From: Anaerospora hongkongensis
GTDB lineage: Bacteria; Bacillota; Negativicutes; Sporomusales; DSM-15969
Direction of reading: 5' to 3'
DNA: 64,000 bases
Assembly: GCF_004339805.1 (NCBI RefSeq)
Contig: NZ_SLUI01000016.1
Location: 1 to 64,000 of the forward strand
Shown: piece by piece, positions 9,101 to 17,653 of the stretch
Position numbering within the stretch: position 1 is the stretch's first letter
Layout of the letters: each line of letters opens with the position of its first letter
Made by a program: the position numbers and the translations under genes
The notes under the pieces: generated by a model
The model's input: only the letters and a program-made list of their open reading frames with translations
Databases searched by the model: none
Told to the model about the DNA's origin: nothing

Positions 9101-9388
9101 CAATCCCACCTGTCCGCCAAGCGTGGGAAGCAATCCGTCCGGCCTTTCTTTGGCAATAATTTCTTCTACTACTTCCGGCGTAAGGGGCTGAATATATACC
9201 CGGTCAGCAATATTCGCATCGGTCATAATCGTTGCCGGATTGCTGTTAACCAGTATAACCTCCAGACCTTCTTCCTTTAAAGCCTGACAGGCCTGCGTGC
9301 CGGCATAATCAAATTCAGCGGCCTGGCCGATAATAATCGGACCAGAACCGATAACCATTACTTTTTGTAAATGCTGCTTTTTAGGCAT
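6161..9388 (-). CDS. carB: Carbamoyl-phosphate synthase large subunit
   Basis: Makes carbamoyl phosphate from bicarbonate, two ATP and the ammonia delivered by CarA, for arginine and pyrimidine synthesis. Full length at 1075 aa, with two homologous ATP-grasp halves (N half about 1-400 with [21 protein letters not shown] half from about 550 with [20 protein letters not shown]), the oligomerisation region between them, and a C-terminal MGS-type regulatory domain from about 935. ATG 9388 follows AAGGAGG and overlaps the end of carA by 8 bases, so the subunits are translationally coupled. Confidence 0.98.
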   Translation of the reverse strand: MPKKQHLQKVMVIGSGPIIIGQAAEFDYAGTQACQALKEEGLEVILVNSNPATIMTDANIADRVYIQPLTPEVVEEIIAKERPDGLLPTLGGQVGLNLAVKVAEQGILAKYQVELLGTPLEAIKKAEDRELFKATMEQIGQPVPESIIVEHFDEALAFAHKIGYPLIVRPAYTLGGTGGGIVNDDVELEEIVAKGLKHSLIHQVLLERSVAGWKEIEYEVMRDGANNCITVCNMENFDPVGIHTGDSIVVAPSQTLTDHEYQMLRTASLTIIRSLGIEGGCNVQYALDPYSRRYYVIEVNPRVSRSSALASKATGYPIAKVATKIAIGYHLDEIKNAVTQKTMACFEPALDYLVVKFPRWPFDKFAHADRILGTQMKATGEVMAIDRSFESALLKAVRSLEIGVHSLQLSTTTELSPQEIRHKLGVANDERLFVIAEGMRWGISIDEIHERTGVDRFFLEKIHNIIVMEQRLCREELAPELLAAAKKMGFADKTIAELSRNTPHAIRDLRHKWQIRPNYKMVDTCAAEFEAVTPYFYSSYAQEDEVNVTDRKKVMVLGSGPIRIGQGVEFDYCSVHSVWSLRKMGLETIIVNNNPETVSTDFDISDRLYFEPLTPEDVLNIIEKEQPEGVIVQFGGQTAINLAGPLAQAGVPILGTAVEDIDRAENREKFDALLEKLDIRRPVGASVTNFQDALSNAEQIGYPVVVRPSYVLGGRAMEIVYNAQELEDYMTKAVKASPEHPILIDHYMQGTEVEVDAIADGQHVLIPGIMEHIERAGVHSGDSIAVYPPRNLSSAVIEKIVDYTKRLALGLNVKGLINIQYVVVDETVYVLEVNPRSSRSVPFLSKVTHIPMVDIATRIAMGASLADLGCQSGLLAPADYWAVKAPVFSFAKMQQVDIGLGPEMKSTGEVMGIAPQYEQALYLALVAAGMSIPRKGTVLFAIADRDKQEAGKIAAGYQALGYTLAATNGTADYLRSLGLEAEKIDTKPAAGSHHVQNAIRSGKINMVINTITRGKQPEREGFKLRRATVEYGIPCLTSMDTAREVISIAKDIQNHTMPPIIAMQDYEERFTTANK

Positions 9389-10457
9389 GATAATCCTCCT
9401 TGGCCATCAACGAAATGAAGTCGGTAAACAAATAAGCACTGTCATCCGGTCCCGGCGCAGCCTCGGGATGATATTGGACGGAAAATAGGGGTAAGTTTTT
9501 GTGCTTAATCCCCTCAATGGTACCGTCATTAACAGCCCGGTGCGTAACAACAACCTCCAGATTGTCGATAGAATTCTCATCAACAGCATAACCATGGTTT
9601 TGGGACGTAATATAAACCCGCCCTGATGTCAAATCTTTAACAGGATGATTAGAACCGCGGTGTCCAAATTTTAGTTTATATGTTTGCGCCCCCAAAGCGA
9701 GTGCCAATAATTGATGCCCCAGGCAGATTCCAAAAATCGGTTTTTCCGTAAGCAGCTGTTTTATGGTTGTGATTGCATAATCCGCATCCTGCGGATCACC
9801 AGGTCCATTGGACAGGAAGATCCCATCCGGCTGGTAAGACAAAATTGTTGCTGCATCGGTATGTGCCGGGACGACGATTAATTCACAGCCTGTTTTATGC
9901 AGGGAATCAAGGATATTCTGTTTAATGCCAAAGTCCATGACAACTACCTTGTATCCCGTATTCGGCATCTTGTATACATCTTGCGTAGTCACTTCTTTTA
10001 CTTGCTGGTTAGGAAGAGGACTATTCATTAACTGCTGCAGCTCCGACTCCTCAGTATCTTCCGCAACAATCCAGCCTCGCATGGTGCCGGCAGAACGAAT
10101 CCGCTTAGCGATGGCCCGTGTATCTACATCATACAAACAGGAAATCTTATGTTTTTTTAAATAGCTGACCAGTGTGTCTTCCGACTGCCAGTTACTAGGC
10201 TTATTACAAAGCTCGCTGACAATATAGCCTTTTACAAAAGGCTTTCTCGACTGGTCAAAGTCCGTATTAACACCATAATTGCCAATCAGCGGATACGTCA
10301 TGGTAACAATTTGCCCGCAATAGGACGGGTCCGTAAGAATCTCTTGATAACCAGTCATCCCTGTATTAAAAACGACTTCACCGGTAGTATGCTCACCGGC
10401 AATCAGTTGTCCGTAAAAGCAGCTTCCATCTTCCAGGACTAATTTTCCCTTCATCAT
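9381..10457 (-). CDS. carA: Carbamoyl-phosphate synthase small (glutaminase) subunit
   Basis: Hydrolyses glutamine and channels ammonia to CarB. 358 aa: N-terminal CPSase small-chain domain (about 1-150) and a class I glutamine amidotransferase domain with nucleophile Cys in [13 protein letters not shown] and the His/Glu pair in [11 protein letters not shown]. The start is one of two adjacent ATGs at 10457/10454 behind GGTGGAG. It forms an operon with carB. The 5' region 10458-10647 contains a promoter and an intrinsic terminator before the gene, so expression is probably attenuated. Confidence 0.97.
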   Translation of the reverse strand: MMKGKLVLEDGSCFYGQLIAGEHTTGEVVFNTGMTGYQEILTDPSYCGQIVTMTYPLIGNYGVNTDFDQSRKPFVKGYIVSELCNKPSNWQSEDTLVSYLKKHKISCLYDVDTRAIAKRIRSAGTMRGWIVAEDTEESELQQLMNSPLPNQQVKEVTTQDVYKMPNTGYKVVVMDFGIKQNILDSLHKTGCELIVVPAHTDAATILSYQPDGIFLSNGPGDPQDADYAITTIKQLLTEKPIFGICLGHQLLALALGAQTYKLKFGHRGSNHPVKDLTSGRVYITSQNHGYAVDENSIDNLEVVVTHRAVNDGTIEGIKHKNLPLFSVQYHPEAAPGPDDSAYLFTDFISLMAKEDYHA

Positions 10458-10486
10458 AACTCCACCTTTGAATAATTATTAATAAA

Positions 10487-10573
10487 TCATATTAGAAAAA
10501 ATAATAAACTCCTTGCCAAATAGCAAGGAATCTTTTTAAGATACACACCATTCGTCAATAAAGAAATCTGCAT
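10487..10573 (-). other. Possible 28-codon leader ORF through the carA attenuator
   Basis: ATG at 10573 opens an uninterrupted frame of 28 codons (begins MQISLLTNG, ends LLFFLI) that runs straight through the attenuator hairpin and its T-run and stops at TGA 10487. This is the geometry of the enterobacterial pyrBI leader, where coupled translation at a U-rich pause controls attenuation. No clear Shine-Dalgarno site precedes the ATG, so the ORF may be fortuitous. Confidence 0.3.
10510..10529 (-). terminator. Leader attenuator ahead of carA
   Basis: A 7-bp stem (10529-10523 with 10516-10510 on the minus strand) followed by AGTTTATTATTTTTT, lying between the promoter at 10618-10647 and the carA start. 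As a hairpin plus T-run inside a leader it should end transcription before carA unless antagonised. No PyrR-binding consensus is visible around it. Confidence 0.6.
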
Positions 10574-10617
10574 ATTAGGTGAATGTTTTAATTTTTATGC
10601 ATTTTTTATTTATATAT

Positions 10618-10647
10618 ATACTATCAAATTCATTGTATAGTTGTCAA
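10618..10647 (-). promoter_or_regulatory. carAB promoter
   Basis: TTGACA (10647-10642), 18 bp, TAGTAT (10623-10618) on the minus strand, giving a leader of roughly 155 bases before carA. Confidence 0.6.
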
Positions 10648-10689
10648 GCGAAATACAGCTTCAACACAAATCCCTGGTAACAAAACAAA

Positions 10690-10720
10690 AAAGCTTACAA
10701 ACATAATGCTTGTAAGCTTT
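10690..10720 (-). terminator. Terminator of the tRNA-Leu pair
   Basis: 11-bp stem (10690-10700 with 10710-10720), followed on the minus strand by TTTTTTG. It separates the tRNA unit from the carAB promoter. Confidence 0.8.
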
Positions 10721-10731
10721 TAATTCACATA

Positions 10732-10815
10732 TGGTGCGGTTGGTGAGATTTGAACTCACACGGATCTCTCCGCCACCCCCTCAAGATGGTGCGTCTGCCG
10801 TTCCGCCACAACCGC
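10732..10815 (-). tRNA. tRNA-Leu (GAG)
   Basis: 84 nt class II tRNA with encoded CCA. The anticodon loop TTGAGGG gives GAG. Acceptor GCGGTTG pairs with CAACCGC. Confidence 0.94.
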
Positions 10816-10837
10816 ATGGTGAGGGGTATAAAGAATA

Positions 10838-10923
10838 TGGTGCGGTCGAGTGGATTTGAACCACCACGAGATTGCTCCCACTAGTTCCTGAGACTAGCGC
10901 GTCTGCCGTTCCGCCACGACCGC
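10838..10923 (-). tRNA. tRNA-Leu (CAG)
   Basis: 86 nt class II tRNA with encoded CCA. The anticodon loop CTCAGGA gives CAG. First gene of the two-tRNA unit. Confidence 0.94.
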
Positions 10924-10954
10924 ATTGATCATATCGCCATCAGCGACATGATTT

Positions 10955-10983
10955 ATATTACCATAACACTTTAAAAGCGTCAA
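10955..10983 (-). promoter_or_regulatory. Promoter of the tRNA-Leu pair
   Basis: TTGACG (10983-10978), 17 bp, TAATAT (10960-10955) with an extended TGG just upstream. Confidence 0.65.
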
Positions 10984-11015
10984 GATATTTTTACATAATA
11001 AATAAAAAAATTACT

Positions 11016-12650
11016 TTATTTCATAAGTCCCCACTGCCATGCATTCCAGAAATTGCCTGCCGGTGTAGGGTTAGGCCGGTAGTTAGCAATGTTGTTTTTG
11101 ACAACATCAATTGTTGCCCGGTAATACAGCGGCACAACAGGTACTTCCTGTACCATTATCTCCTGTATCCGGAAGTAAATTTGCTGCCGCTGCTCCGTAT
11201 CGACTGTCATTTTGCCCATTTCTGTCAACTTATCGATTTCAGGATTACGCCAGCCACCGTAATTTTGTCCATCATAGCCGTTTGACCGTCCCGGAATTGC
11301 TTTTGAATGCCATAAGCGACTATTTTCAGGATCAATTCCTGCAACCCAGGCATACATAGCCGCCTCAAACCGGCGATTCTTAAGAACATCTGCAAAGAAT
11401 CCCGGAACATCTGCATATTGAACTTGCAAAAAGATTCCCGCTTCTTTCATTTGCTGCACAAGCTGCTGAGCTACTGCCTCACGCATTTTATTTCCGCTTG
11501 TTGTAACAAGTGTAAATGCTAACTTGCGCCCGTCTTTCGCAAAAATTCCGTCTGCTCCTGGGACCCAGCCCGCCTGCGTCAACAGCTCTCTGGCCCCATT
11601 TATGTCACGTCCCGCGGCTTTGATGCTGCTGTTATAAGCCCAGGAAAAAGGCGGTTGATCAGTTAGTGCCACACCACCAACATTGCGAAGTGCTGCACTT
11701 ACAATCGCCGGCCGGTCGATTGCCAGCTGAATCGCCTGGCGTACCCGCACGTCCTGAAACAGACTGTTATCCAGGTTAAAGTCGAGATGCTCCCAGACCA
11801 TGCCCGGAGTGATAACCGTACGGACATTGGCTATTGCTTTGACCTGATCCAGCTGAGTAGGAACAATATTGTTAACAAGATCGATATCGCCAGACTTTAA
11901 CTGCGTAATTAAAATATTAGTATCCGGGATGATCTTATACAGAATAGTATCAAGTGTCGGCCGTCCGAGAAAATAAGCACTATTTGCCTCAAAGGTAATG
12001 CTTTCGGCAATCTTCCAGTCTTTAAGCTTAAATGGTCCCGTCCCGATTGGATTGCGGTTAAAAGATGATTTACTTATATCCGGGCTGCCTTCTAATATAT
12101 GCTTAGGAAGAATGGTGGAAAATAGCGTTAAATAAGGAGCGTAATACTCCTTAAAGCGGATAATGACCGTCTGATTATCGGGCGTGTCAATCGCAGCAAT
12201 TTGGTTATAACCTTCCTGAATTACAACCTTATTTTGCCCATTCATAATTAAATTCCAGGTAAACTTTACATCCTGCGCCGAAAATGGCACTCCGTCATGC
12301 CAGGTAACTCCCGGCCGCAGCCGGTAAGTAATCGTCAGTCCGTCACTGCTGACGCCGCCATTTTGCCGGGTCGGCACTTCCATCGCAAGGTCAGGAACCC
12401 ATTGGCCCTTTTCATCATTCGTAAGCAAACCGCTAAAAACCAGCCTGCCAATTTCTGCAGTAGCCATTAAATCAGAAAGCAGCGGGTTTAACGAATTGGG
12501 CTCCTGGAGGCTGCCATATACCAGTTGACCACCCTTTTGTACCTGCTTTGCCGCCTGCGGCTGGCCGGAATCATTCTTTTTACCGCACCCCGCGAAGATA
12601 ACAGCAGTAAGCACCAGACAGATAAACAAACAAACCGCTCGCTTCCGCAA
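11016..12650 (-). CDS. Peptide/nickel-type ABC substrate-binding lipoprotein
   Basis: Family 5 extracellular solute-binding protein (OppA/DppA/NikA class), 544 aa, close to the usual length. It has a basic start, a hydrophobic signal and the lipobox VIFAGC, then GGQLVYGSLQEPNSLNPLL, the classic first strand of the family. The stretch YRLRPGVTWHDGVPFSAQDVKFTWN matches the family signature. I read the start as TTG 12650, behind GGGGTGG. No permease or ATPase genes are adjacent, so it is an orphan receptor, perhaps using a transporter elsewhere. The lytic transglycosylase gene ends 17 bases upstream, so the two may be co-transcribed and could concern cell-wall peptide recovery. That role is inference. 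Confidence 0.88.
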   Translation of the reverse strand: MRKRAVCLFICLVLTAVIFAGCGKKNDSGQPQAAKQVQKGGQLVYGSLQEPNSLNPLLSDLMATAEIGRLVFSGLLTNDEKGQWVPDLAMEVPTRQNGGVSSDGLTITYRLRPGVTWHDGVPFSAQDVKFTWNLIMNGQNKVVIQEGYNQIAAIDTPDNQTVIIRFKEYYAPYLTLFSTILPKHILEGSPDISKSSFNRNPIGTGPFKLKDWKIAESITFEANSAYFLGRPTLDTILYKIIPDTNILITQLKSGDIDLVNNIVPTQLDQVKAIANVRTVITPGMVWEHLDFNLDNSLFQDVRVRQAIQLAIDRPAIVSAALRNVGGVALTDQPPFSWAYNSSIKAAGRDINGARELLTQAGWVPGADGIFAKDGRKLAFTLVTTSGNKMREAVAQQLVQQMKEAGIFLQVQYADVPGFFADVLKNRRFEAAMYAWVAGIDPENSRLWHSKAIPGRSNGYDGQNYGGWRNPEIDKLTEMGKMTVDTEQRQQIYFRIQEIMVQEVPVVPLYYRATIDVVKNNIANYRPNPTPAGNFWNAWQWGLMK

Positions 12651-12667
12651 AAAACCACCCCTTCATT

Positions 12668-13237
12668 TTAGCGGCCGTATAGCTCTTCATAGCGCTGCTT
12701 ATTGCGCAGCACCTTCCCCACGTATTCCCGTGTTTCCTTAAACGGAATCTGCTCAATGCCGTCAAATTGTTGTGTCCAGCCGTATTTATTCATCCATTGC
12801 TTTACATTGCCCCTGCCGCCATTATAAGCGGCAAGTATCAAAACTTCATTACCGGAAAACTCCTTTTTTAGGGAGGACAGGTACCAAGTCCCTAGTTGAA
12901 TATTGGTTTCCGGATCAGTTAGATCACCAACGCTCTCATATTCATTCTCAATTTGACTGACAATCCACTGCCCAGTTTCAGGCATAATCTGCATGAGTCC
13001 GGTAGCGCCTTTCGGCGATCTTGCCTGAGGGTTAAATTTGCTTTCCGCCAGAATAACTCCTGCTACCAGATAAGGACTTATATTATTTTCTATTGCATAT
13101 TGATACACCAAATTCTGATAGGGTAACGGATAAACAAACTTCTTCTGAAACCAGTCACTCCAAAAAACTGCGTAACTGCCAACCGCTAAAAGCATAACAA
13201 CAACGAGCCAAACTTTCAGCCAGGCTATCCTGCGCAA
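12668..13237 (-). CDS. Membrane-anchored lytic murein transglycosylase (SLT domain)
   Basis: Cleaves the MurNAc-GlcNAc bond of peptidoglycan with formation of the 1,6-anhydro ring. 189 aa: one N-terminal membrane helix (about residues 7-25), then an SLT/goose-lysozyme fold with the catalytic Glu in LAESKFNPQARSPKGATGLM, the Met-Pro stretch QIMPET, and AAYNGGRGNVKQW. This set matches the compact Slt family 1 enzymes of Firmicutes. The start is TTG 13237 behind a GGAGTG site. It lies between coaE upstream and the peptide-binding lipoprotein downstream on the same strand. Confidence 0.9.
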   Translation of the reverse strand: MRRIAWLKVWLVVVMLLAVGSYAVFWSDWFQKKFVYPLPYQNLVYQYAIENNISPYLVAGVILAESKFNPQARSPKGATGLMQIMPETGQWIVSQIENEYESVGDLTDPETNIQLGTWYLSSLKKEFSGNEVLILAAYNGGRGNVKQWMNKYGWTQQFDGIEQIPFKETREYVGKVLRNKQRYEELYGR

Positions 13238-13307
13238 TAGTAATCACTCCATCTAAATACTGTACTTTTTACAGCCTATGTATATTATTTTAAATTATGA
13301 TGCACTT

Positions 13308-13907
13308 TCACTGATTAGCTGCAATGCCCTGCCAGGCAATTATTACCTGCTGCCGTGTTGCAGCCAGCTCTTTATTGTTATCAATAACAACATCGGCATA
13401 AGACAACTTGTCGCGTAAGCTCATCTGCGAGCCGATTCGGTCAAGTGCCTGACTGCAACTTATTTTGTCCCGCTGCATTAACCGGCTCACTTGTTTTTGG
13501 GCATCAACATAAACAACCCAAACAGCCTGCACCATAAACTGCCAGCCAACTTCAATCAACAACGGTGCATCAAGGACAGCAACCTTGGCTCCCTGCCGTT
13601 CGGCCGCATCCAGCGCCTGCTGCGCAGTATTTTGGATATAAGGGTGAGTGATCTCATCCAAGAGCCGCCTTTTATTTTTATCAGAAAAAATCAGGTCACC
13701 GAGCATTTTTCGGTTAAGATAACCACCGGGAAGAAGACAGCCTTCTCCAAAAGCAGCAACAATATCCTGCCATGCCGGTTGTCCCGGTTCGACAATTTCA
13801 CGAGCAATTTTGTCCGTATCCACAATAACGGCTCCAAGTTGAGCAAGCATGGCACTAACGGTGCTTTTTCCGCTGGCAATGCCTCCGGTTAACCCAATTG
13901 TATACAC
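13308..13907 (-). CDS. coaE: Dephospho-CoA kinase
   Basis: Last step of coenzyme A synthesis, phosphorylating the 3'-OH of dephospho-CoA. 199 aa, the usual length. P-loop GGIASGKST at the N-terminus, the conserved LGAVIVDTDKIAREIVEPGQPA stretch and the lid DAPLLIEVGW are all present. The start is GTG 13907 behind ACGGAGG. It belongs to the common Firmicutes cluster polA-mutM-coaE-(slt), with the four genes in that order on the minus strand and gaps of about 10 to 70 bases. Confidence 0.96.
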   Translation of the reverse strand: MYTIGLTGGIASGKSTVSAMLAQLGAVIVDTDKIAREIVEPGQPAWQDIVAAFGEGCLLPGGYLNRKMLGDLIFSDKNKRRLLDEITHPYIQNTAQQALDAAERQGAKVAVLDAPLLIEVGWQFMVQAVWVVYVDAQKQVSRLMQRDKISCSQALDRIGSQMSLRDKLSYADVVIDNNKELAATRQQVIIAWQGIAANQ

Positions 13908-13918
13908 GATAGCCTCCG

Positions 13919-14743
13919 TTAACGCTGGCAGTTCGGACAGTAGTGCGTACCTCTGCCAGCTACTTCTTTGCGTTCTATTGGTGCGCCGCAGCGCCTGCAG
14001 GGCTGCCCCTTCCGTCCGTAAACTGCCAAATAATTCTGATGACTGCCACTTTTCCCCTCTCCGTCACGGTAATCCCGAAAAGAAGTGCCCCCATGATGAA
14101 TCCCGTCATAAATAACCTGATTGACAGCTTCGTATAGCAGTGCCGCCTCTTCATCGTTCAAAGAGCAGGCCAGACGATCCGGATCGATGCCCGCGATGGC
14201 CAGTGCTTCATCTACATAAATATTGCCTAGTCCGCCAATTAGTTTCTGGTTAAGCAGCAAGGCTTTAATTCTGCCTTTACGGCCTGCCAGCAAACCCCTG
14301 AAATAAGCGTGGCTGAATTCTTGTGTAAGCGGCTCCGGCCCCATGCTGGCCAATCCGGCGATGCGCCACAGCTCACTTTCAGGCATTGCATATAAGGTCC
14401 CTAATGTGCGTGTATCCGCATATAGCAGCTTGGCTCCGTCCCCAAGATCAAAAATAATGTGTGTAAAACGGTCTGTTTTGTCATCATTCGTAACAAAATA
14501 CAACCGCCCGGTCATGCGTAGATGGATAACCAGTGTCATGTTATCCTCCAAACGCAGAATCAGATACTTTCCCTTTCGATCTAACTGGAGGATCGTTTTC
14601 CCAGTTACAAGCGCCTGGAATTCGTAAGCCGACGGCCATTTGATGAGGCGGGGCAGCAATATCTCTACACCCTGAATCCGACGGCCTTTTACTTTGTCAA
14701 CCAGCGAACGTCTAATGGTCTCCACTTCCGGTAATTCAGGCAT
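13919..14743 (-). CDS. mutM: Formamidopyrimidine-DNA glycosylase
   Basis: Removes 8-oxoguanine and formamidopyrimidines and nicks the abasic strand by beta/delta elimination. 274 aa. The mature N-terminus PELPEVETIRR gives the catalytic Pro2 and Glu3. The C-terminal zinc finger is intact (CRRCG about 248, CPNCQR at the end), as is the H2TH region GGLGNIYVDEALAIAGI. I place the start at ATG 14743, since Pro must follow the initiator Met; a GTG nine bases upstream would spoil this. It follows polA by 14 bases. Confidence 0.96.
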   Translation of the reverse strand: MPELPEVETIRRSLVDKVKGRRIQGVEILLPRLIKWPSAYEFQALVTGKTILQLDRKGKYLILRLEDNMTLVIHLRMTGRLYFVTNDDKTDRFTHIIFDLGDGAKLLYADTRTLGTLYAMPESELWRIAGLASMGPEPLTQEFSHAYFRGLLAGRKGRIKALLLNQKLIGGLGNIYVDEALAIAGIDPDRLACSLNDEEAALLYEAVNQVIYDGIHHGGTSFRDYRDGEGKSGSHQNYLAVYGRKGQPCRRCGAPIERKEVAGRGTHYCPNCQR

Positions 14744-14757
14744 AGTATCCACCCCTT

Positions 14758-17385
14758 TTATTTTGCCTTGGCCCAGTTCGGGCCACTTTTTATATCAGCT
14801 ATTAAGGGTACGGAAAGCAGAACTGCACTCTCCATAGCTTCCTTGACAATATCACCGACCATATTCGCTTCTTCCGCTTTCACCTCAAGTACTAATTCGT
14901 CATGAACCTGCAGCAATAATCTGCTGGAAAGCTGGTTCTCCCGAAGTGCTTCAGAAACATCAATCATTGCTTTTTTAATAACATCGGCAGCAGTTCCTTG
15001 AATCGGGGTATTCATCGCTGTCCGCTCAGCAAAAGAACGAAGATTAAAATTACTGCTGTTAATATCCGGTAAAAATCTTCGCCGGCCAAACAGCGTGGTT
15101 ACATAGCCAGTCGAACGGGCATTAGCAATTACTTCATCCATAAACTTTTTTACACCCTTATAGCGTTCGAAATAGCTATCGATGTACTGGCCCGCTTCCT
15201 TGCGGGTAACACCAATATCACGAGATAAACCGTAATCGCTGATCCCATAAACAATGCCGAAGTTTACCGCTTTCGCCCGCGAGCGCATTTCTCCGGTTAC
15301 CTCGGCAAGAGGTATGCCGAATACTTCTGAAGCAGTTCGAGTATGAATGTCCTGTCCGGCAACAAAAGCATCCTGCAAGCCGGGATCACCCGATATATGC
15401 GCGAGAATGCGCAATTCGATCTGCGAATAGTCGGCTGACATAATATAGTCATAGCCTTCTCCGGGAACAAATAATTCCCGGATACGCCGGCCGGTTTCTG
15501 TTCGAATCGGGATGTTCTGCAGATTAGGATCAGAACTGCTAAGACGGCCTGTTGCCGTCACCGTCTGATTGAAAGTCGTATGAATACGGTCAGTCTTGTT
15601 ATTGATCAGTACTTCCATGCCATCAAGATAGGTAGACTTCAGTTTGGTAAGCACACGGTATTCTAACAGCTTATCGATGATCTCATGCTGGCCGGCCAGC
15701 CCTTCCAACACCTCTGCATCTGTCGAATAGCCTGTTTTTGTTTTTTTTGTGGCCGGCAGCTTGAGCTTTTCAAACAAAATACTGCCTAACTGCCTCGTAG
15801 AATTTACATTAAACTCTTCTTCAGCCAGGCGATAAATATCCGTAAGCAGCCAGCCAATCCGCTCATTGATTTCCGCTGCCATGTTCTGCAGCGCCTGACG
15901 GTCTACCTGGATGCCGGTTGACTCCATTGATGCCAGTACTTTTATTAAAGGCAGCTCAATATCACTAAACAGAATGTCCAAGCCTGCACTCTGGAGGCGT
16001 TCCTGCAGTGGCTGATATAGTTCGTGAATCACCTGCGCAGCCCAGCAAACATATTCCGGCGATTGCCCTTGTTTTTTTTCCGTCCAATCCACCTGCCGCT
16101 GACAGTATTTTGCGGCTAACGACGGCAATGAGTACTCACTGGCCGTCGGTTCAATTAAGTATCCGGCAAGATACGTGTCAAACACAATACCCCTTGCCTC
16201 GATGCCGGCCGAAAAGCAGGCATTAAGGATCTTCTTCGCATCATGCGTCAGCTTGCGCACTGCCTGATCAGCCAGCAGCCCAAGTACTTCCTCCCATTGC
16301 CCGGCAGCAGCATCAATATAATAATATTCATCATCAAAAGCAATAGCCAGTCCTTTTAATTCCACTGCAGGAATATGTCCAGTCAGCAGCGGAAAAACGG
16401 AAATCACCTCAGCAGCCCGGGCTCTGGAAAGGATATTGAGAACTTCTTCGCTGTTAACGGTTATTTCCACCATTGGCAGCTGCTCAACAGGTTTATCCGT
16501 CAGTTCAGCAGGGCTTTCCGAAAAGATTGACACAATTCTCGCCGCGAGACTCTTAAACTCCAGCTGGGTGAACAGCTCATACAGCTTGTCCACCTGGGGC
16601 TGCATAATAAAGCTGTCCGGCAGGTCATCTAACGGAACATCACACTGGATGGTTGCCAGTTTTTTCGAAATTATAGCGGAATCTACGTTATTGCGCAGAT
16701 TTTCCTGCAGCTTTTTCCCGGATACCTTATCAAGATTTGCCAGCAAGGTTTCCATGCTGCCAAACTCACCGATTAGTTTCGTTGCCGTTTTTTCCCCAAC
16801 GCCGGGCACACCAGGTATATTGTCCGAAGTATCCCCCATTAATCCCTTCAAATCAATGATTTGTGCAGGAGTAACACCATACTTTGCTTCGACAGCAGCA
16901 GCATCCATCAGGTCCATTTCGGAAATACCTTTTTTCGTTAGCAGCACTTTAGTTTGATTGGTAATTAACTGCAGTGCATCCCGGTCCCCTGTTACAATGA
17001 TAACCTCGCAGCCCCGTTTCTCAGCCTGCACAGCCAGGGTGCCAATAATATCATCACCCTCAAACCCCGCTTTTTCAAGCACCGTAATGCCTAAAGCATT
17101 CAGCACATCACGCACAAGGGAAAACTGCTCCGATAACTCTTTGGGGGTCGGTTTCCGCTGGGCCTTATATTCTTTATATTGCTCATTCCGGAATGTAATT
17201 CTGCCCTTATCAAAAGCTACGGCAATACTGTCCGGTTTCACATCCTCAATCAGTTTGAGCAGCATCGTTGTAAAGCCATATACGGCGTTCGTATATTGCC
17301 CGCTTGCTGTGCTCAGCAGAGGCAATGCATAGAAAGCACGATGAACCAGACTGCTGCCATCAACAATTACAAATTTATCGGACAT
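14758..17385 (-). CDS. polA: DNA polymerase I
   Basis: Removes RNA primers and fills gaps in replication and repair. 875 aa: 5' nuclease domain (about 1-290; SIAVAFDKGR, GDDIIGTLA, IIVTGDRDALQLI), a 3'-5' exonuclease-like domain (about 305-480) and the polymerase domain with motifs DYSQIELRILAH, RAKAVNFGIVYGISDYG and QVHDELVLE. The exonuclease domain lacks the Asp-x-Glu metal-binding motif, as in Bacillus Pol I, so it is probably not a proofreader. Start ATG 17385. It heads the polA-mutM-coaE-slt run. Confidence 0.97.
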   Translation of the reverse strand: MSDKFVIVDGSSLVHRAFYALPLLSTASGQYTNAVYGFTTMLLKLIEDVKPDSIAVAFDKGRITFRNEQYKEYKAQRKPTPKELSEQFSLVRDVLNALGITVLEKAGFEGDDIIGTLAVQAEKRGCEVIIVTGDRDALQLITNQTKVLLTKKGISEMDLMDAAAVEAKYGVTPAQIIDLKGLMGDTSDNIPGVPGVGEKTATKLIGEFGSMETLLANLDKVSGKKLQENLRNNVDSAIISKKLATIQCDVPLDDLPDSFIMQPQVDKLYELFTQLEFKSLAARIVSIFSESPAELTDKPVEQLPMVEITVNSEEVLNILSRARAAEVISVFPLLTGHIPAVELKGLAIAFDDEYYYIDAAAGQWEEVLGLLADQAVRKLTHDAKKILNACFSAGIEARGIVFDTYLAGYLIEPTASEYSLPSLAAKYCQRQVDWTEKKQGQSPEYVCWAAQVIHELYQPLQERLQSAGLDILFSDIELPLIKVLASMESTGIQVDRQALQNMAAEINERIGWLLTDIYRLAEEEFNVNSTRQLGSILFEKLKLPATKKTKTGYSTDAEVLEGLAGQHEIIDKLLEYRVLTKLKSTYLDGMEVLINNKTDRIHTTFNQTVTATGRLSSSDPNLQNIPIRTETGRRIRELFVPGEGYDYIMSADYSQIELRILAHISGDPGLQDAFVAGQDIHTRTASEVFGIPLAEVTGEMRSRAKAVNFGIVYGISDYGLSRDIGVTRKEAGQYIDSYFERYKGVKKFMDEVIANARSTGYVTTLFGRRRFLPDINSSNFNLRSFAERTAMNTPIQGTAADVIKKAMIDVSEALRENQLSSRLLLQVHDELVLEVKAEEANMVGDIVKEAMESAVLLSVPLIADIKSGPNWAKAK

Positions 17386-17624
17386 GTACTCACCATCCTA
17401 TTATCAGTCAAAATATTGGTTTCATTTTGTTTAGACGTATCCTTGAGCTTATCAAGCTGCTACCAGACAAATCATTCTGTCATATTAAACTGTATATATT
17501 GGCATCTTATCTACAAAATCCTCTTTATCTTGTAAGTACGCTAGTACCCCGTCAGATCGAATCCAGTGAATGCTAACGCCATTATCCTACCCGTTTAGAC
17601 CTGACAAGTACCGGCATGTAAAAA

Positions 17625-17653
17625 AATAGAAAGGAATTAACTTCCTTTCTATT
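17625..17653 (-). terminator. Terminator of the L,D-transpeptidase gene
   Basis: 11-bp stem (17625-17635 with 17643-17653), followed on the minus strand by a TTTTTTT run. The upstream arm contains the stop codon of the gene at 17649. The space from here to polA (17386-17624) shows no gene I can support. Confidence 0.85.

Noticed and set aside
10458-10618. PyrR-binding attenuator in the carA leader
   Set aside because: The conserved anti-antiterminator loop for PyrR is not visible; only the terminator is.
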